A DNA stretch of 64,000 nucleotides from Stakelama saccharophila (GTDB lineage: Bacteria > Pseudomonadota > Alphaproteobacteria > Sphingomonadales > Sphingomonadaceae), in NCBI RefSeq assembly GCF_032229225.1, contig NZ_CP135076.1, positions 1,159,001-1,223,000 of the forward strand, in the 5' to 3' direction. The notes beneath the pieces were generated by a model. It made no database searches and was not told the origin of the DNA. It worked only from the letters and a program-made list of their open reading frames with translations. Every line of letters begins with the position of its first letter. The stretch's first letter is position 1. Positions 36,081 through 45,190 of this stretch are shown here, piece by piece. A program made the translations under genes and the position numbers.

Positions 36081-36084
36081 CGTT

Positions 36085-37650
36085 TTAACGCTTGGCGGCG
36101 CGGATGGCAACGGCAGCGGCGAGGAACAGGCCCACGACGAGGAACGCCATCCAGTTGCCCATACGGGCGAACAGTGTCGGCGGTTCCGGGGCCGGCAGCG
36201 GCACCTCGATCGCGCCCGCCTTGCCGTGCGGGATGGTGTCGATCAGCCGGCCGTCCGCGCCGACCACCGCCGAGATGCCGTTGGGCGTGGCGCGCAGGAT
36301 CGGCAGCCCCTCCTCGATCGCGCGCATCCGGGCCTGGGCGAGATGTTCGGGCGGTCCCCAGGTGCCGAACCATGCGTCGTTGGACGGGTTGAAGATGAAA
36401 TCGGGCCGGTGCGCTGCGTCCACCACCTGGCCCGAAAAGATGATTTCGTAGCAGATCTGCATACCGACCTTGCCGAAGCCGGGAATGCGGATGGTTTCGG
36501 GGCCGGGGCCGGGCAGGAAATCGTAATCGCCCATGACTAGGCGCGACAGGCCGAGTGGCTCCAGGATCGAGCGCATCGGCAGATATTCGCCATAAGGGAC
36601 CAGGTGCGACTTGTCGTAGCGGCCGGCCAGCGTCGCATCGGGGCGGATGACGAAGATCGAGTTGCCGGCGCCGGCGAGCTTGCCCGCCGGACCGAATTCG
36701 AGTGCGGTGCCGCCGATCAGCGCGACGTCGCGGGGGCCGAGATGGCCGGCGATGCTGTCGCGTACGGCGGCCGGATCGGCCTGCCAATACCATTCGGGCG
36801 GATAGCCATCCTCGACATAGTAATTCACCGTGCCTTCGGGCCAGACGATCAGGCGCGGGCGCCGGCCCGGCGTGCCGCTCAGGTCCATCATCGCCTGGAG
36901 AATGCGGGCGTTGTAGCCGGGCGAGCCGACATGCTCCTGCCCGAAATTGGGCTGGACGACGCGCACGAGCGGCCGGTCCGGCCCCGTCGCGGGCGTGGGC
37001 GAGCGGCCGATGACGGCGACGAGCGCGAGGGCGGCGACGGTCACGGCGGGCAGCGCCCAGCGGCGCCCGACCGCGAGCAGCAGCGCGCCGGCAGCCAGGA
37101 TGGCGACGCCGGACAGGGCGTAGGTGCCGATCCAGCTCGCCGCCTGGGCAATGCCGAAGGCGGGCAGCCAGACCATGCCCAGCGGGTTCCAGGCATAGCC
37201 GGTGAACATCGTCGCGCGCAGCCATTCGGCGACGATCCAGGCGGCGGCCGCCACCAGGACGAAGCCGGGGCCGGGCGGCGTGCGCAGATCGCCCACCGAT
37301 CGGGGGCTGGCGAAGCGCCAGGCGAGGCCGCCCGCCAGCATCGGATAGACGGCGAGGTAGAGCGCCAGCGCCACCACCGCGACATAGCCCAGAGCGGGCG
37401 GCATCTTGTCCTGATAGTCGAAGGCGTGCTGGATCCAGTTGTTGCCGATGGTGAAATGCGCCACGCCGAACGTCCAGCCGCGCAGCAGCGCCGATTTCAG
37501 CGTCGGCGCATCATGGACCAGCCACAGCCATACGGCGAAGCAGATCAGCGCCAGCGGCCACAGGTCGAGCGGGGCGAAGCCGGTGGCGGAAGCGAGCCCG
37601 GCGGCGATGGCGACCCAATAAGGGTGGCGACGGATCCAGTGCGACATCAT
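36085..37650 (-). CDS. lnt: Apolipoprotein N-acyltransferase
   Basis: A 521-residue inner-membrane enzyme that adds the third acyl chain to lipoproteins. About eight hydrophobic segments in the first 200 residues lead to a nitrilase-like periplasmic domain. The catalytic triad can be seen: glutamate in [11 protein letters not shown], lysine in [14 protein letters not shown], cysteine in [14 protein letters not shown] last membrane segment closes the protein ([20 protein letters not shown]). The start is one of two adjacent ATGs (37650, 37647); the longer frame has no family resemblance. It is upstream of metK. Its probable substrates include the lipoprotein encoded at 54969. Confidence 0.96.
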   Translation of the reverse strand: MMSHWIRRHPYWVAIAAGLASATGFAPLDLWPLALICFAVWLWLVHDAPTLKSALLRGWTFGVAHFTIGNNWIQHAFDYQDKMPPALGYVAVVALALYLAVYPMLAGGLAWRFASPRSVGDLRTPPGPGFVLVAAAAWIVAEWLRATMFTGYAWNPLGMVWLPAFGIAQAASWIGTYALSGVAILAAGALLLAVGRRWALPAVTVAALALVAVIGRSPTPATGPDRPLVRVVQPNFGQEHVGSPGYNARILQAMMDLSGTPGRRPRLIVWPEGTVNYYVEDGYPPEWYWQADPAAVRDSIAGHLGPRDVALIGGTALEFGPAGKLAGAGNSIFVIRPDATLAGRYDKSHLVPYGEYLPMRSILEPLGLSRLVMGDYDFLPGPGPETIRIPGFGKVGMQICYEIIFSGQVVDAAHRPDFIFNPSNDAWFGTWGPPEHLAQARMRAIEEGLPILRATPNGISAVVGADGRLIDTIPHGKAGAIEVPLPAPEPPTLFARMGNWMAFLVVGLFLAAAVAIRAAKR

Positions 37651-37738
37651 CGCGGCTATCGCCGGGATTGCGCCTGCGGGCAAGAGAGGGTGCGCTCGGC
37701 GCTCGCACTTCGGGGCCAAGAGCTGCTAAGGACGGGAC

Positions 37739-38161
37739 ATGAATACTGTTCGTCCCTTCCACCTGGCCTTTCCGGTTCACGATCTTGCCGCGACGCGCGG
37801 CTTCTATGGCGGCGTGCTGGGCTGCCGCGAGGGGCGGAGCGCCGATCGCTGGATCGACTTCGACCTGTACGGCCACCAGATCGTGGCGCATCTGGACGAA
37901 GCGGCACGGCCCGCAGGCGCATCCAACCCCGTCGACGGCCACGACGTGCCGGTGCCGCATTTCGGCGTCGTGCTGACCATGGCCGACTGGGAAAAGCTCG
38001 CCGAGCGGGTGCGCGCCGCCGGCATCGCGTTCGGCATCGAACCCCAGGTCCGGTTCAAGGGGCGGCCCGGCGAACAGGCGACGATGTTCTTTCGCGACCC
38101 CAGCGGAAACGCGCTGGAGTTCAAGGCGTTTGCCGATGACGCGATGCTGTTCGCGCGCTGA
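37739..38161 (+). CDS. VOC-family glyoxalase/dioxygenase-like protein
   Basis: A 140-residue protein with two beta-alpha-beta-beta-beta modules: [20 protein letters not shown] at the N-terminus and [20 protein letters not shown], then [15 protein letters not shown] at the C-terminus. The metal-binding positions expected in the family (H8 in the first strand, H in the middle, E in ALEFK) are present, so it could be an active metal enzyme. Related sphingomonad proteins are annotated as glyoxalases, but the substrate is unknown. ATG 37739 follows AAGGACGGGAC. It is divergent from lnt (88 bases) and is followed at 18 bases by the PHA-system protein gene. Confidence 0.9.
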   Translation: MNTVRPFHLAFPVHDLAATRGFYGGVLGCREGRSADRWIDFDLYGHQIVAHLDEAARPAGASNPVDGHDVPVPHFGVVLTMADWEKLAERVRAAGIAFGIEPQVRFKGRPGEQATMFFRDPSGNALEFKAFADDAMLFAR

Positions 38162-38179
38162 GTTTATCCGGAGTATTTC

Positions 38180-38482
38180 ATGGCCGAACCCGTTACCGTC
38201 GACATTCCCCACAAGCTGGACCGCGCCACCCTGCGCGACCGGATCGAGCGCGGTCTGGGCAAGGTCGCCGACATGCTGCCGGGCGGCACCGTGACCGAGC
38301 ACCATTGGGAGGGCGACCGCCTGCAGTTCACGGTCGAGGCGATGGGACAGCGCGTGGCCAGCACGGCGGAACTGTTCGACGACCGGGTCCACCTGATCGT
38401 CGATCTGCCACCCTTCCTGGCGTTGTTCGCGGACAAGATCCGTGACAAACTGCAACGCAAAGGGCCGTCGCTGCTGAAATAG
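38180..38482 (+). CDS. Polyhydroxyalkanoic-acid system family protein
   Basis: A 100-residue soluble protein, VDIPHKLDRATLRDRIERGL at the start and LIVDLPPFLALFADKIRDKL near the end, which matches the small PHA_gran_rgn family found near polyester-granule genes. The fold is a single antiparallel sheet with a C-terminal helix, related to polyketide-cyclase-like coenzyme families. No PHA synthase or phasin gene is in this window, so a role with granules cannot be supported locally. It follows the VOC gene by 18 bases and is followed after 66 bases by the acidic exported protein. Confidence 0.85.
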   Translation: MAEPVTVDIPHKLDRATLRDRIERGLGKVADMLPGGTVTEHHWEGDRLQFTVEAMGQRVASTAELFDDRVHLIVDLPPFLALFADKIRDKLQRKGPSLLK

Positions 38483-38548
38483 GCGCGCCGGGGGAACGTG
38501 AATATCGCGGCATCCGTTGGTGTCCCGGGCAAGGAGGCGCGGCGCGGC

Positions 38549-39373
38549 ATGCAACCGCTCGGCAAGATTGCGTTGATGATGAGCGGGGCCGTGGCGGCCG
38601 CGCTGCCGATCGGCATGGCCATCGGCGGCGATATCAGCGACCATATGCGCCGCGATTACGCCTATGGCTTTGACACGCCGGATCCGGGCACCAACCGCGG
38701 GCTGGCGGAACGCTATGCCGACGGCGGTGAGAGCGCCTCCGCGCAGCGGCCGGTGGAACGGGCGAGCGCGGGCGATATCACCGACGCCGCGTTCGACGAC
38801 GACAGCTATCTCGACGCTTATGGGCGCCAGCGCGACGAAGCGGCGGCAATGCACGCCGATCTGGCGCGCGACGGCGACGGGTTCGGGCCGGATGGCGATT
38901 TCGATTCGAACCTGCGCGACGCGGTCTATCCCGAGCCGTATGAAGACGGCGCGGACGAGATGGGCGACGCCTATGACGCCTATGGCCCGGCCGATGTCGG
39001 GGATGGCGGGCACCGGCATCGCCACGCCGGTCGCGCACCCGGCATGGTGGTGGTGGACGATGCCGACGGCTATGTCCCGCCGCGGTCGGACCCTTATGCC
39101 GATATCCGCCCCGCGCGCCGGGCGCGGGCCGACCGCTACCGCGTCGATACGCCGCAGGGATCGGTGACCGTGATGACCGGCAGGCGAAGCGCGCCGGACG
39201 GGTTCGCATCCGATTTCGATCGCGACGATGCGGTCGTCGATGGCGAAAGGACCGCAGGCGTTTCGTCCGATGCGCCCGCTGCCCCGCGGCCGGCCGCCTC
39301 CATCGCGCCGGAAGGCCGATCGGGCTCCGGGAGCGGCCCGGCCGAGCCGATGGATTATCCCGCCTTCGACTGA
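38549..39373 (+). CDS. Acidic low-complexity exported or anchored protein
   Basis: A 274-residue protein of unknown function. The first 26 residues (MQPLGKIALMMSGAVAAALP then IGMAIG) form a signal peptide or anchor. The rest is highly acidic, rich in D, G, Y and A, and looks disordered (DDDSYLDAYGRQRDEAAAMH, YEDGADEMGDAYDAYG), with a short histidine cluster (GGHRHRHAGRAPG) and one ordered-looking segment (DRYRVDTPQGSVTVMTG). ATG 38549 is chosen because AAGGAGG lies 11 bases before it; a GTG at 38498 is the alternative. Its last 19 bases overlap the convergent sugar dehydrogenase gene. Similar YxVDTPxGxVTV segments occur in sphingomonad hypothetical proteins. No function is proposed. Confidence 0.8.
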   Translation: MQPLGKIALMMSGAVAAALPIGMAIGGDISDHMRRDYAYGFDTPDPGTNRGLAERYADGGESASAQRPVERASAGDITDAAFDDDSYLDAYGRQRDEAAAMHADLARDGDGFGPDGDFDSNLRDAVYPEPYEDGADEMGDAYDAYGPADVGDGGHRHRHAGRAPGMVVVDDADGYVPPRSDPYADIRPARRARADRYRVDTPQGSVTVMTGRRSAPDGFASDFDRDDAVVDGERTAGVSSDAPAAPRPAASIAPEGRSGSGSGPAEPMDYPAFD

Positions 39374-40704
39374 GCCGCCGCCGTCACCCGCCAGATCGTG
39401 TTGCCGACATCGTCGGCCACCAGCAGCCCGCCGTCGCGACCGACGATGACGCCGACCGGCCGGCCGCGCGCATCGCCGTCGTCGTTCAGAAAGCCCGTCA
39501 GCACGTCGACCGGGGCGGCGCCGTCGGCGGGAAAGCCGTCCTCGCCGAAGGGGATATAGACGACCTTGTAGCCCGATGGCGGCACCCGGTTCCAGGACCC
39601 GTGCTCACCGACGAAGGCCCCTTGCGCGAACCGGTCGCCCAGCTTCGCACCGGCGGCGAAGGCGAGGCCCATGGGCGCGACATGCGGCCCCAGCGCATAA
39701 TCGGGCCGCGCGGTATATTGGCGCATGTCGCGCCCCTGCGGCCCGACGCCGTCGACGCGCGGATCGCTGTACCCGCCCCAATAATACCAGGGCCAGCCGT
39801 AGAAATTGCCGAAATCGACTTCCGTCAGATAGTCGGGCGGCATGTCGGAGCCCAGCATGTCGCGGGCGTTGACGACGGCCCACAGCTTGCCGGTCTGCGG
39901 ATTGAGCGCCAGCCCGGTGGGATTGCGCATGCCGGTGGCATATTCGCGCGCGGCGCCGGTATCGGGATCGACCGTCACGATCCGCGCCCGGCCTTCCTCC
40001 GCGGCCATGCCGTCCTCGGCGATGTTGCTCGACGAGCCGATCGCGACCCAGATCCGGCCGGTCGCGGGATCGGCTAGGATATTACGGGTCCAGTGGTTGC
40101 CGCCGCCGGGCAGTGCGGCGATCTTGTCCGGTTTGGCGGTAATGCGCGTCTGACCGCTTTCATAGGGAAAGGCGAGCAGCGCGTCGGTGTTGGCGACGTA
40201 CAGCGTCTCACCCACCAGCGCCATGCCGAAGGGCGAGTGCAGGCCGTTGAGGAAGGGCGAGCGCTTGTCCGCGATGCCGTCGCCGTCGGTGTCGCGCAAC
40301 AGGGTGATCCGGTCGGCCGAGGGCACGCTCGCGCCCGCCTTGCGCATCAGCCGGTCCATGACCCAGCCGGTGATGCCGTCCCTGTCGCGGGGTGGCGAGT
40401 TGGTTTCGGCCACCAGCACGTCGCCGTTCGGCAGTTGATAGAGCCAGCGGGGATGATCGAGCCCGCGCGCGAAAGCCTGCACGGTCAGTCCGGCGGCGGC
40501 GCTGGGCCTTGCGCCCTCCGGCCAGCCGACGGCCTCGGCGACGTCGGTGGTCGGGAACGTCTCGACCTCCGGCGCCGTCAGCTTCGGCACGCGGCCGGTG
40601 ACTGCCTGCACCGACAGATCGGCCCGGTCGGGCTGAAACACCCAGACGACGATACCGACGAGGATGAGGAGCAGGACGGCGAGAACAATGAGGCGTTGGC
40701 GCAT
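39355..40704 (-). CDS. PQQ-type soluble sugar dehydrogenase-like protein
   Basis: A 449-residue six-bladed propeller of the L-sorbosone/soluble glucose dehydrogenase family, anchored or exported by an N-terminal hydrophobic segment (residues 5-23). Family features: LTVQAFARGLDHPRWLYQLP, NGDVLVAET, ADRITLLRDTDGDGIADKRS, GGNHWTRNILADPATGRIWV (with the H-W-T segment near the active site), YATGMRNPTGLALNPQTGKL and FAAGAKLGDRFAQGAFVGEH. It should oxidise a sugar in the periplasm with PQQ and pass electrons on. No PQQ synthesis genes are in the window. It converges with the acidic protein, overlapping it by 19 bases. Confidence 0.92.
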   Translation of the reverse strand: MRQRLIVLAVLLLILVGIVVWVFQPDRADLSVQAVTGRVPKLTAPEVETFPTTDVAEAVGWPEGARPSAAAGLTVQAFARGLDHPRWLYQLPNGDVLVAETNSPPRDRDGITGWVMDRLMRKAGASVPSADRITLLRDTDGDGIADKRSPFLNGLHSPFGMALVGETLYVANTDALLAFPYESGQTRITAKPDKIAALPGGGNHWTRNILADPATGRIWVAIGSSSNIAEDGMAAEEGRARIVTVDPDTGAAREYATGMRNPTGLALNPQTGKLWAVVNARDMLGSDMPPDYLTEVDFGNFYGWPWYYWGGYSDPRVDGVGPQGRDMRQYTARPDYALGPHVAPMGLAFAAGAKLGDRFAQGAFVGEHGSWNRVPPSGYKVVYIPFGEDGFPADGAAPVDVLTGFLNDDGDARGRPVGVIVGRDGGLLVADDVGNTIWRVTAAAQSKAG

Positions 40705-40754
40705 GGCGGCAGGATAGGCCGGGCGGCGGCGTCGTCCAAGCGCGAAAACGCCGC

Positions 40755-41672
40755 TTATGCCTCCGCGTCGATATGCGGCGTCGGCGGGTGGAGACGCAAC
40801 CGGGTGACGCGGCGCGCATCGCCGTCGAGAATTTCCAGTCGCCAGCCGCTGGGATGATCGAGCAGCTCGCCCGGTTCGGGCACATGCCCCGCCAGCACGA
40901 AGGCGAGACCGCCCAGCGTATCGACATCTTCCTCCACCTCGCCCAGCCGGGCGTCGATCGTCTCCGCCACGTCCTCCAGCTCGGCGCGGGCGTCGGCTTC
41001 CCAGATGCCGTCCTCGTCGACCGGCACCATGAGGGCCGCCGGCGCCTCGTCATGCTCGTCTTCGATTTCGCCGACGATTTCCTCGACCAGATCCTCGATC
41101 GTGATCAGCCCTTCGGTGCCCGAATATTCGTCGAGCACGATGGCGAGGTGCGTGCGGCTCTGCTGCATCCGCGCGAGCAGGTCGAGCGTGCCCATGGATT
41201 GCGGGACGTAGAGCGGCTGACGGATGAGTTGCTGGATGCTTTCGGGCCGCGCCGCGTCGGTGGCGAGGATCGCGAAAACGTCCTTCACATGGATCATGCC
41301 GATGACGGTATCGAGATTGTCGCGATAGACGGGCAGGCGGCTGTGGCCGGCATCGGCGAACAGGCGGACCAGTTCGTCGAAGCTGGTCTGTTCGTCCACC
41401 GCCAGCATGTCGGCGCGCGGCACGCCGATATCGCCGGCATCGCGTTCGCCGAAATGCAGCAGGTTCTTGAGCATCTGCAGCTCGATCGGGGCGAGGTCGC
41501 CGGCGACGGGCGCCTCGGTATCCGCCTCGTGCTCGGCAATGACCTCCTCGATCCGCGCGCGCAGCGTGTCGACATGGTCCTCACCGAACAGCATGGCGCG
41601 CAGGCCGCGCCATAATCCACCGTTTTCGGTATTGTTGTCGCCGTTTCCGGCGCTACTTCGGTCCTCTGGCAT
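40755..41672 (-). CDS. CorC/HlyC-type CBS-domain protein
   Basis: A 305-residue cytoplasmic protein of the CorC family, connected with magnesium and cobalt efflux. After a short linker there are two CBS domains (about 85-210: VPRADMLAVDEQTSFDELVR, AGHSRLPVYRDNLDTVIGMI, HVKDVFAIL; then LIRQPLYVPQSMGTLDLLAR, LDEYSGTEGLITIEDLVEEI) and the C-terminal CorC/HlyC domain (235-300). There is no DUF21 membrane domain, so it is the short soluble form usual for alphaproteobacteria. It follows ybeY by 9 bases in the run phoH-ybeY-corC. Not a haemolysin in the toxin sense, despite the family name. Confidence 0.94.
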   Translation of the reverse strand: MPEDRSSAGNGDNNTENGGLWRGLRAMLFGEDHVDTLRARIEEVIAEHEADTEAPVAGDLAPIELQMLKNLLHFGERDAGDIGVPRADMLAVDEQTSFDELVRLFADAGHSRLPVYRDNLDTVIGMIHVKDVFAILATDAARPESIQQLIRQPLYVPQSMGTLDLLARMQQSRTHLAIVLDEYSGTEGLITIEDLVEEIVGEIEDEHDEAPAALMVPVDEDGIWEADARAELEDVAETIDARLGEVEEDVDTLGGLAFVLAGHVPEPGELLDHPSGWRLEILDGDARRVTRLRLHPPTPHIDAEA

Positions 41673-41681
41673 AAGGGATGG

Positions 41682-42194
41682 TCAGTCCTCGCGAACGGGA
41701 TAGGGATCGTGCAGGCCGAGCGCCGCCATGGCCGCGCGTTCGATATCCTCCATGGCCTCCGCCTCCGCTTCTCCCTGATGGTCGTAGCCCAATAAATGCA
41801 GGCAGCCGTGAACAATCAAGTGGCCGGCATGATCGGCCACCGTGATTTCGCGCTCCTCCGCCTCGCGCGCGCAGACGCCGTGGGCGAGGATGATGTCGCC
41901 CAGGATCACCTCGCCATCGTCGGAATTGAGCGTCACCGTGTCCAGCAGGTCGTGCTGGATCATGGGAAAGGACAGCACGTTGGTCGGCTTGTCCTTGTGC
42001 CGATATTGATGGTTGAGCCGGCGCACCTCTTCGTCGTCGGCAAGGCGCACGGAGATCTCGACGAGGGCGGGATCGTCGACCCAGGCGGCCTGGGGCGTCC
42101 GGCCGATCGCCGCGCGGGCGGCCTTGCCGGCAAGCGCTTCCCAGTCGGTGTCGCTGCTCCAGGGGGCTTCGCGCTGGACGGCTAGTTCAAGCAT
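41682..42194 (-). CDS. ybeY: Endoribonuclease / rRNA maturation factor YbeY
   Basis: A 170-residue zinc protein involved in 16S rRNA 3' end maturation and ribosome quality control. The diagnostic zinc motif is H-G-C-L-H-L-L-G-Y-D-H near residue 130-140. The upstream VRLADDEEVRRLNHQYRHKD and PTNVLSFP motifs are also typical of the family. ATG 42194 follows GGAGAAACC. It lies between phoH and corC on one strand; this gene order is conserved in many proteobacteria and fits joint transcription. Confidence 0.97.
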   Translation of the reverse strand: MLELAVQREAPWSSDTDWEALAGKAARAAIGRTPQAAWVDDPALVEISVRLADDEEVRRLNHQYRHKDKPTNVLSFPMIQHDLLDTVTLNSDDGEVILGDIILAHGVCAREAEEREITVADHAGHLIVHGCLHLLGYDHQGEAEAEAMEDIERAAMAALGLHDPYPVRED

Positions 42195-42284
42195 GGTTTC
42201 TCCGATACCCGGTTGCTTCGAGCGAAGTCGAGAAGCGTGTCTCGACCTCGCTCGACACGAGCGGCGTTGGCAGGCCCGATATTC

Positions 42285-43289
42285 CTAAACGTCGCCATGC
42301 TGGCCTTCATAGGCGTCGACGATGCGGCCGACGATGGGATGGCGCACGACGTCCGCCGCGGTGAAGCGCGACATGGCGATGCCCTCCACCCCCTCCAGCC
42401 GCGCGACCGCGTCGGCCAGGCCGGAGGCGGGCGGACCGCCGGGAATGTCGACCTGTTTCGGATCGCCGGCGACGACCATGCGGCTGTTCTGGCCGAAGCG
42501 GGTGAGGAACATCTTCATCTGCTCGCGCGTGGTGTTCTGCGCCTCGTCCAGGATGACGAAGGCATCCGCCAGCGTACGGCCGCGCATGAAGGCGATGGGC
42601 GCGATCTCGATCTCTCCGCTGGTGATGCGGCGCTCGACCTGTTCGGCCGGCAGACAGTCGTAGAGCGCGTCGTACAAGGGGCGGAGATAGGGGTCGACCT
42701 TCTCCTTCATGTCGCCGGGCAGGAAGCCGATGCGCTCGCCCGCCTCCACCGCCGGACGCGACAGGATCAGGCGCTGCACGCTGCCGGTGATGAGCTGGGC
42801 GACCGCCTGCGCCACCGCGAGATAGGTCTTGCCGGTGCCGGCGGGGCCGAGCGCGAAGATCATGTCGTGGCTGACCAGCGCTTTCATGTAGTTCGCCTGC
42901 GCGACCGATCGCGGCACGATCGTCTTCTTGCGCGTGCGGATCATGATGGAAGGCGGCGCGGCCTTTTCGGCGCGGACGATGCCATCGAGCGTCGGTTCCT
43001 CCGACATCGCGATCACCGCCTCGATCAGGCCGGTATCGACCTCCTCGCCGCGGATGAGGCGCGATTGCAACTCCTGCAGCACGACGCGCGCCTGCGCGAC
43101 CGCCTCGGCCGAACCCTCGATCCCGACGCGGTCGCCGCGCGCGGTGATATAGACGCCCAGCCGCTCCTCCAGCGCCAGCAGATTCGCATCGAACTCGCCG
43201 AACAGTTGCGGCAGCAGTTGCGGACGGTCGAACGTCACCTCGACGCGGCTGCGCTCACCGGATTGGGCGGGGACGGGCTTGCGGCTCAT
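42285..43289 (-). CDS. phoH: PhoH-family P-loop ATPase
   Basis: A 334-residue cytoplasmic ATPase of the PhoH/YbeZ type. The N-terminal part has a KH-like domain (about 35-80), and the ATPase core has Walker A GPAGTGKTYLAVAQA near residue 155, followed by LILSRPAVEAGERIGFLPGD and the Walker B region AFVILDEAQNTTREQMKMFL. It is thought to act in RNA metabolism together with YbeY, whose gene lies 90 bases downstream. The ATG at 43289 has AGGA upstream. The upstream gap to miaB (more than 500 bases) is filled with repeats. Confidence 0.97.
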   Translation of the reverse strand: MSRKPVPAQSGERSRVEVTFDRPQLLPQLFGEFDANLLALEERLGVYITARGDRVGIEGSAEAVAQARVVLQELQSRLIRGEEVDTGLIEAVIAMSEEPTLDGIVRAEKAAPPSIMIRTRKKTIVPRSVAQANYMKALVSHDMIFALGPAGTGKTYLAVAQAVAQLITGSVQRLILSRPAVEAGERIGFLPGDMKEKVDPYLRPLYDALYDCLPAEQVERRITSGEIEIAPIAFMRGRTLADAFVILDEAQNTTREQMKMFLTRFGQNSRMVVAGDPKQVDIPGGPPASGLADAVARLEGVEGIAMSRFTAADVVRHPIVGRIVDAYEGQHGDV

Positions 43290-43813
43290 GCGGTCCTTTC
43301 ACGGGCGCTCGCGGCGCGGGAGATCGCGTCATGTGGGGGCTGTGGCGGGGAAGACAACAGGCAGGCGCGGCCCGTAGCGGGAAAGGGCGGCTGCTCGGAT
43401 TCGACCTGCTGCATGCGATCCCGAGTTTGGCAGAAGGACCTGCGCGTGGCGAGAGGGAAAAGGGAGGATGCCTCCCTTCGTTCTCGCCAACCCCGACGGG
43501 GTGGCGGAAGCCATTCTTGCGAGGGCCGCCGAGTGCCTCGGCGACACCCACCCCCGGCCCCTCCCTGGGAGGGAGGGGAGGAAAAGGGATGGCAACTGAT
43601 CTGTCCCCCCTCCAGGAGACTTCTCGCGAAACTCCCCGTCACCCGGACTTGTTCCGGGGTCCACGGAGCCACGAACCCGTACGGTGCTGGTTTGCTGCAC
43701 CGTGGATGCCGGAACAAGTCCGGCATGACGAAAAATGGAAAGGGTACGCCCACCTTTCGCAGAGATCCCCTCCCGGGAGGGGCAGGGTGGATGGCGAGCG
43801 TCAGCGAGCCGCT
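43290..43813. repeat. Repeat-filled gap between phoH and miaB
   Basis: No gene. It holds a CTCCC-rich hairpin zone around 43550-43580 (CCCCTCCCTGGGAGGGAGGGG), the composite cloverleaf-like repeat at 43611-43767 and a further CCCCTCCCGGGAGGGG hairpin near 43767-43782. An open frame reading through it on either strand is a translation of these repeats. Confidence 0.75.
43611..43767. repeat. Cloverleaf-like composite repeat, copy 2
   Basis: Flanks are CAGGAGACTTCTCGCGAAA (43613-43631) and CCTTTCGCAGAG (43753-43764). Inside, 43637-43730 can fold with outer stem CGTCA/TGACG, hairpin CCCGGA/TCCGGG (loop CTTGT), central stem TCCACGG/CCGTGGA, and hairpin TGCCGGA/TCCGGCA (loop ACAAG). The two end loops are complementary to each other. 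Confidence 0.85.
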
Positions 43814-45121
43814 TTACGCCGCCGCCCTTACCCGCTCGACGCCACCCAGGCTGTTCGGACCTGCGCTCACGATCTCGACCGTCACCATGTCGCCGATCGC
43901 CGCGTCCGTCATCAGATGCACCGATTGCAGCCAGGGCGACTTGCCCAGCATCTGACCCGGCAGCTTGCCCTTGCGCTCGATCAGCACGTCGCAGGTGCGG
44001 CCCACCGTATCGGCATTGAAGGCGGCCTGATCGCGGTTGAGGGCGGCCTGCAGGCGCTGCAGGCGCTCGTCCATCACCGCCGCCGGCAGCGCGCCGTCCA
44101 TTTCCGCTGCCGGCGTGCCGGGGCGCGGCGAATATTTGAAGCTGAACGCCTGGGCGTGGCGGACCTGGTCGACCAGGCTGAGCGTATCCTCGAACTCGGC
44201 ATCGGTTTCGCCGGGAAAGCCGACGATGAAATCGCCCGACAGGGCGATGTCGGGGCGCGCTTCGCGGACGCGGTCGAGGATGCGCAGATAGCTGTCGCGC
44301 GTGTGGCTGCGGTTCATGGCCTTCAGGACGCGGTCGTTGCCCGACTGCACCGGCAGGTGGAGAAACGGCATCAGCTTTTCGACCTCGCCATGCGCGTCGA
44401 TCAACCCCTGCGTCATGTCGTTGGGATGGCTGGTCGTATAGCGGATGCGGGCCAGCCCCTCGATCCGGTCGAGTTCGCGGATCAGCGCGTCGAGGCCGCG
44501 TCCGTCCTCGCCCGACCAGGCATTGACGTTCTGGCCGAGCAGCGTGATCTCGCGCGCGCCGGCGTCGACCAGCGCCTTGGCTTCGTCGATCACCGCCGCG
44601 AACGGGCGGCTCACTTCGGCGCCGCGGGTATAGGGCACGACGCAATAGGTGCAGAATTTGTCGCACCCTTCCTGCACCGTCAGGAAGGCCGAGGGGCTGA
44701 CGCGCTTCCGCGCCGGCAGGGCGCCGAATTTGCTGTCGAGCGGCATGTCGGTATCGAGCGCGGCCTTGCCCGAGGCGGCGTCGGCGACCAGTTTCGGCAG
44801 GTTGTGATATGCCTGCGGCCCCACCACGACATCGACGCCTGCGCGGCGAACGATCTCCTCGCCCTCCGCCTGCGCGACGCAGCCGGCGACCGCGATCATC
44901 GGCGTGCGGCCGTGTTTGCGCAGCCGGCCGATATCCGAATAGACCTTTTCCGTCGCCTTTTCGCGAATATGGCAGGTGTTGAGGACGACGAGGTCGGCCT
45001 CGTTCGCCTCGGCCGGGGTCAGCCCCTGTTCGGCCATCAGTTCGGCCATCCGCTCGCCGTCATAAACGTTCATCTGACAGCCGAAGGATTTGACGTGATA
45101 GGTCTTGGGAGTGGTCGCCAT
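43814..45121 (-). CDS. miaB: tRNA-2-methylthio-N6-dimethylallyladenosine synthase
   Basis: A 435-residue radical-SAM enzyme that adds a methylthio group to position 37 of certain tRNAs. The N-terminal UPF0004 domain has three cluster-binding cysteines ([27 protein letters not shown]). The radical-SAM motif is C-D-K-F-C-T-Y-C near residue 155. A C-terminal TRAM domain follows. The start at ATG 45121 ([20 protein letters not shown]) gives family length. It uses S-adenosylmethionine from MetK. It is upstream of phoH on the same strand, but a 524-base repeat zone separates them. Confidence 0.97.
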   Translation of the reverse strand: MATTPKTYHVKSFGCQMNVYDGERMAELMAEQGLTPAEANEADLVVLNTCHIREKATEKVYSDIGRLRKHGRTPMIAVAGCVAQAEGEEIVRRAGVDVVVGPQAYHNLPKLVADAASGKAALDTDMPLDSKFGALPARKRVSPSAFLTVQEGCDKFCTYCVVPYTRGAEVSRPFAAVIDEAKALVDAGAREITLLGQNVNAWSGEDGRGLDALIRELDRIEGLARIRYTTSHPNDMTQGLIDAHGEVEKLMPFLHLPVQSGNDRVLKAMNRSHTRDSYLRILDRVREARPDIALSGDFIVGFPGETDAEFEDTLSLVDQVRHAQAFSFKYSPRPGTPAAEMDGALPAAVMDERLQRLQAALNRDQAAFNADTVGRTCDVLIERKGKLPGQMLGKSPWLQSVHLMTDAAIGDMVTVEIVSAGPNSLGGVERVRAAA

Positions 45122-45137
45122 GGCGGCGCGCTATAAA

Positions 45138-45170
45138 CGAAGCCGCCCGCTCGCGTAAGGGGCGGCTTCG
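45138..45170 (-). terminator. Hairpin between S9 peptidase and miaB
   Basis: CGAAGCCGCCC and GGGCGGCTTCG form an eleven-base perfect stem with an eleven-base loop just downstream of the S9 peptidase stop. No T tract follows in either direction, so it is a hairpin that may stabilise or weakly end the peptidase transcript. Confidence 0.5.
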
Positions 45171-45190
45171 CAAGCGCGACGAGCATGCGG

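Noticed and set aside
36014..36084. SAM riboswitch upstream of metK
   Set aside because: The leader is only 71 bases, and I see none of the conserved SAM-II or SAM/SAH core sequences; the palindrome fits a protein operator better.
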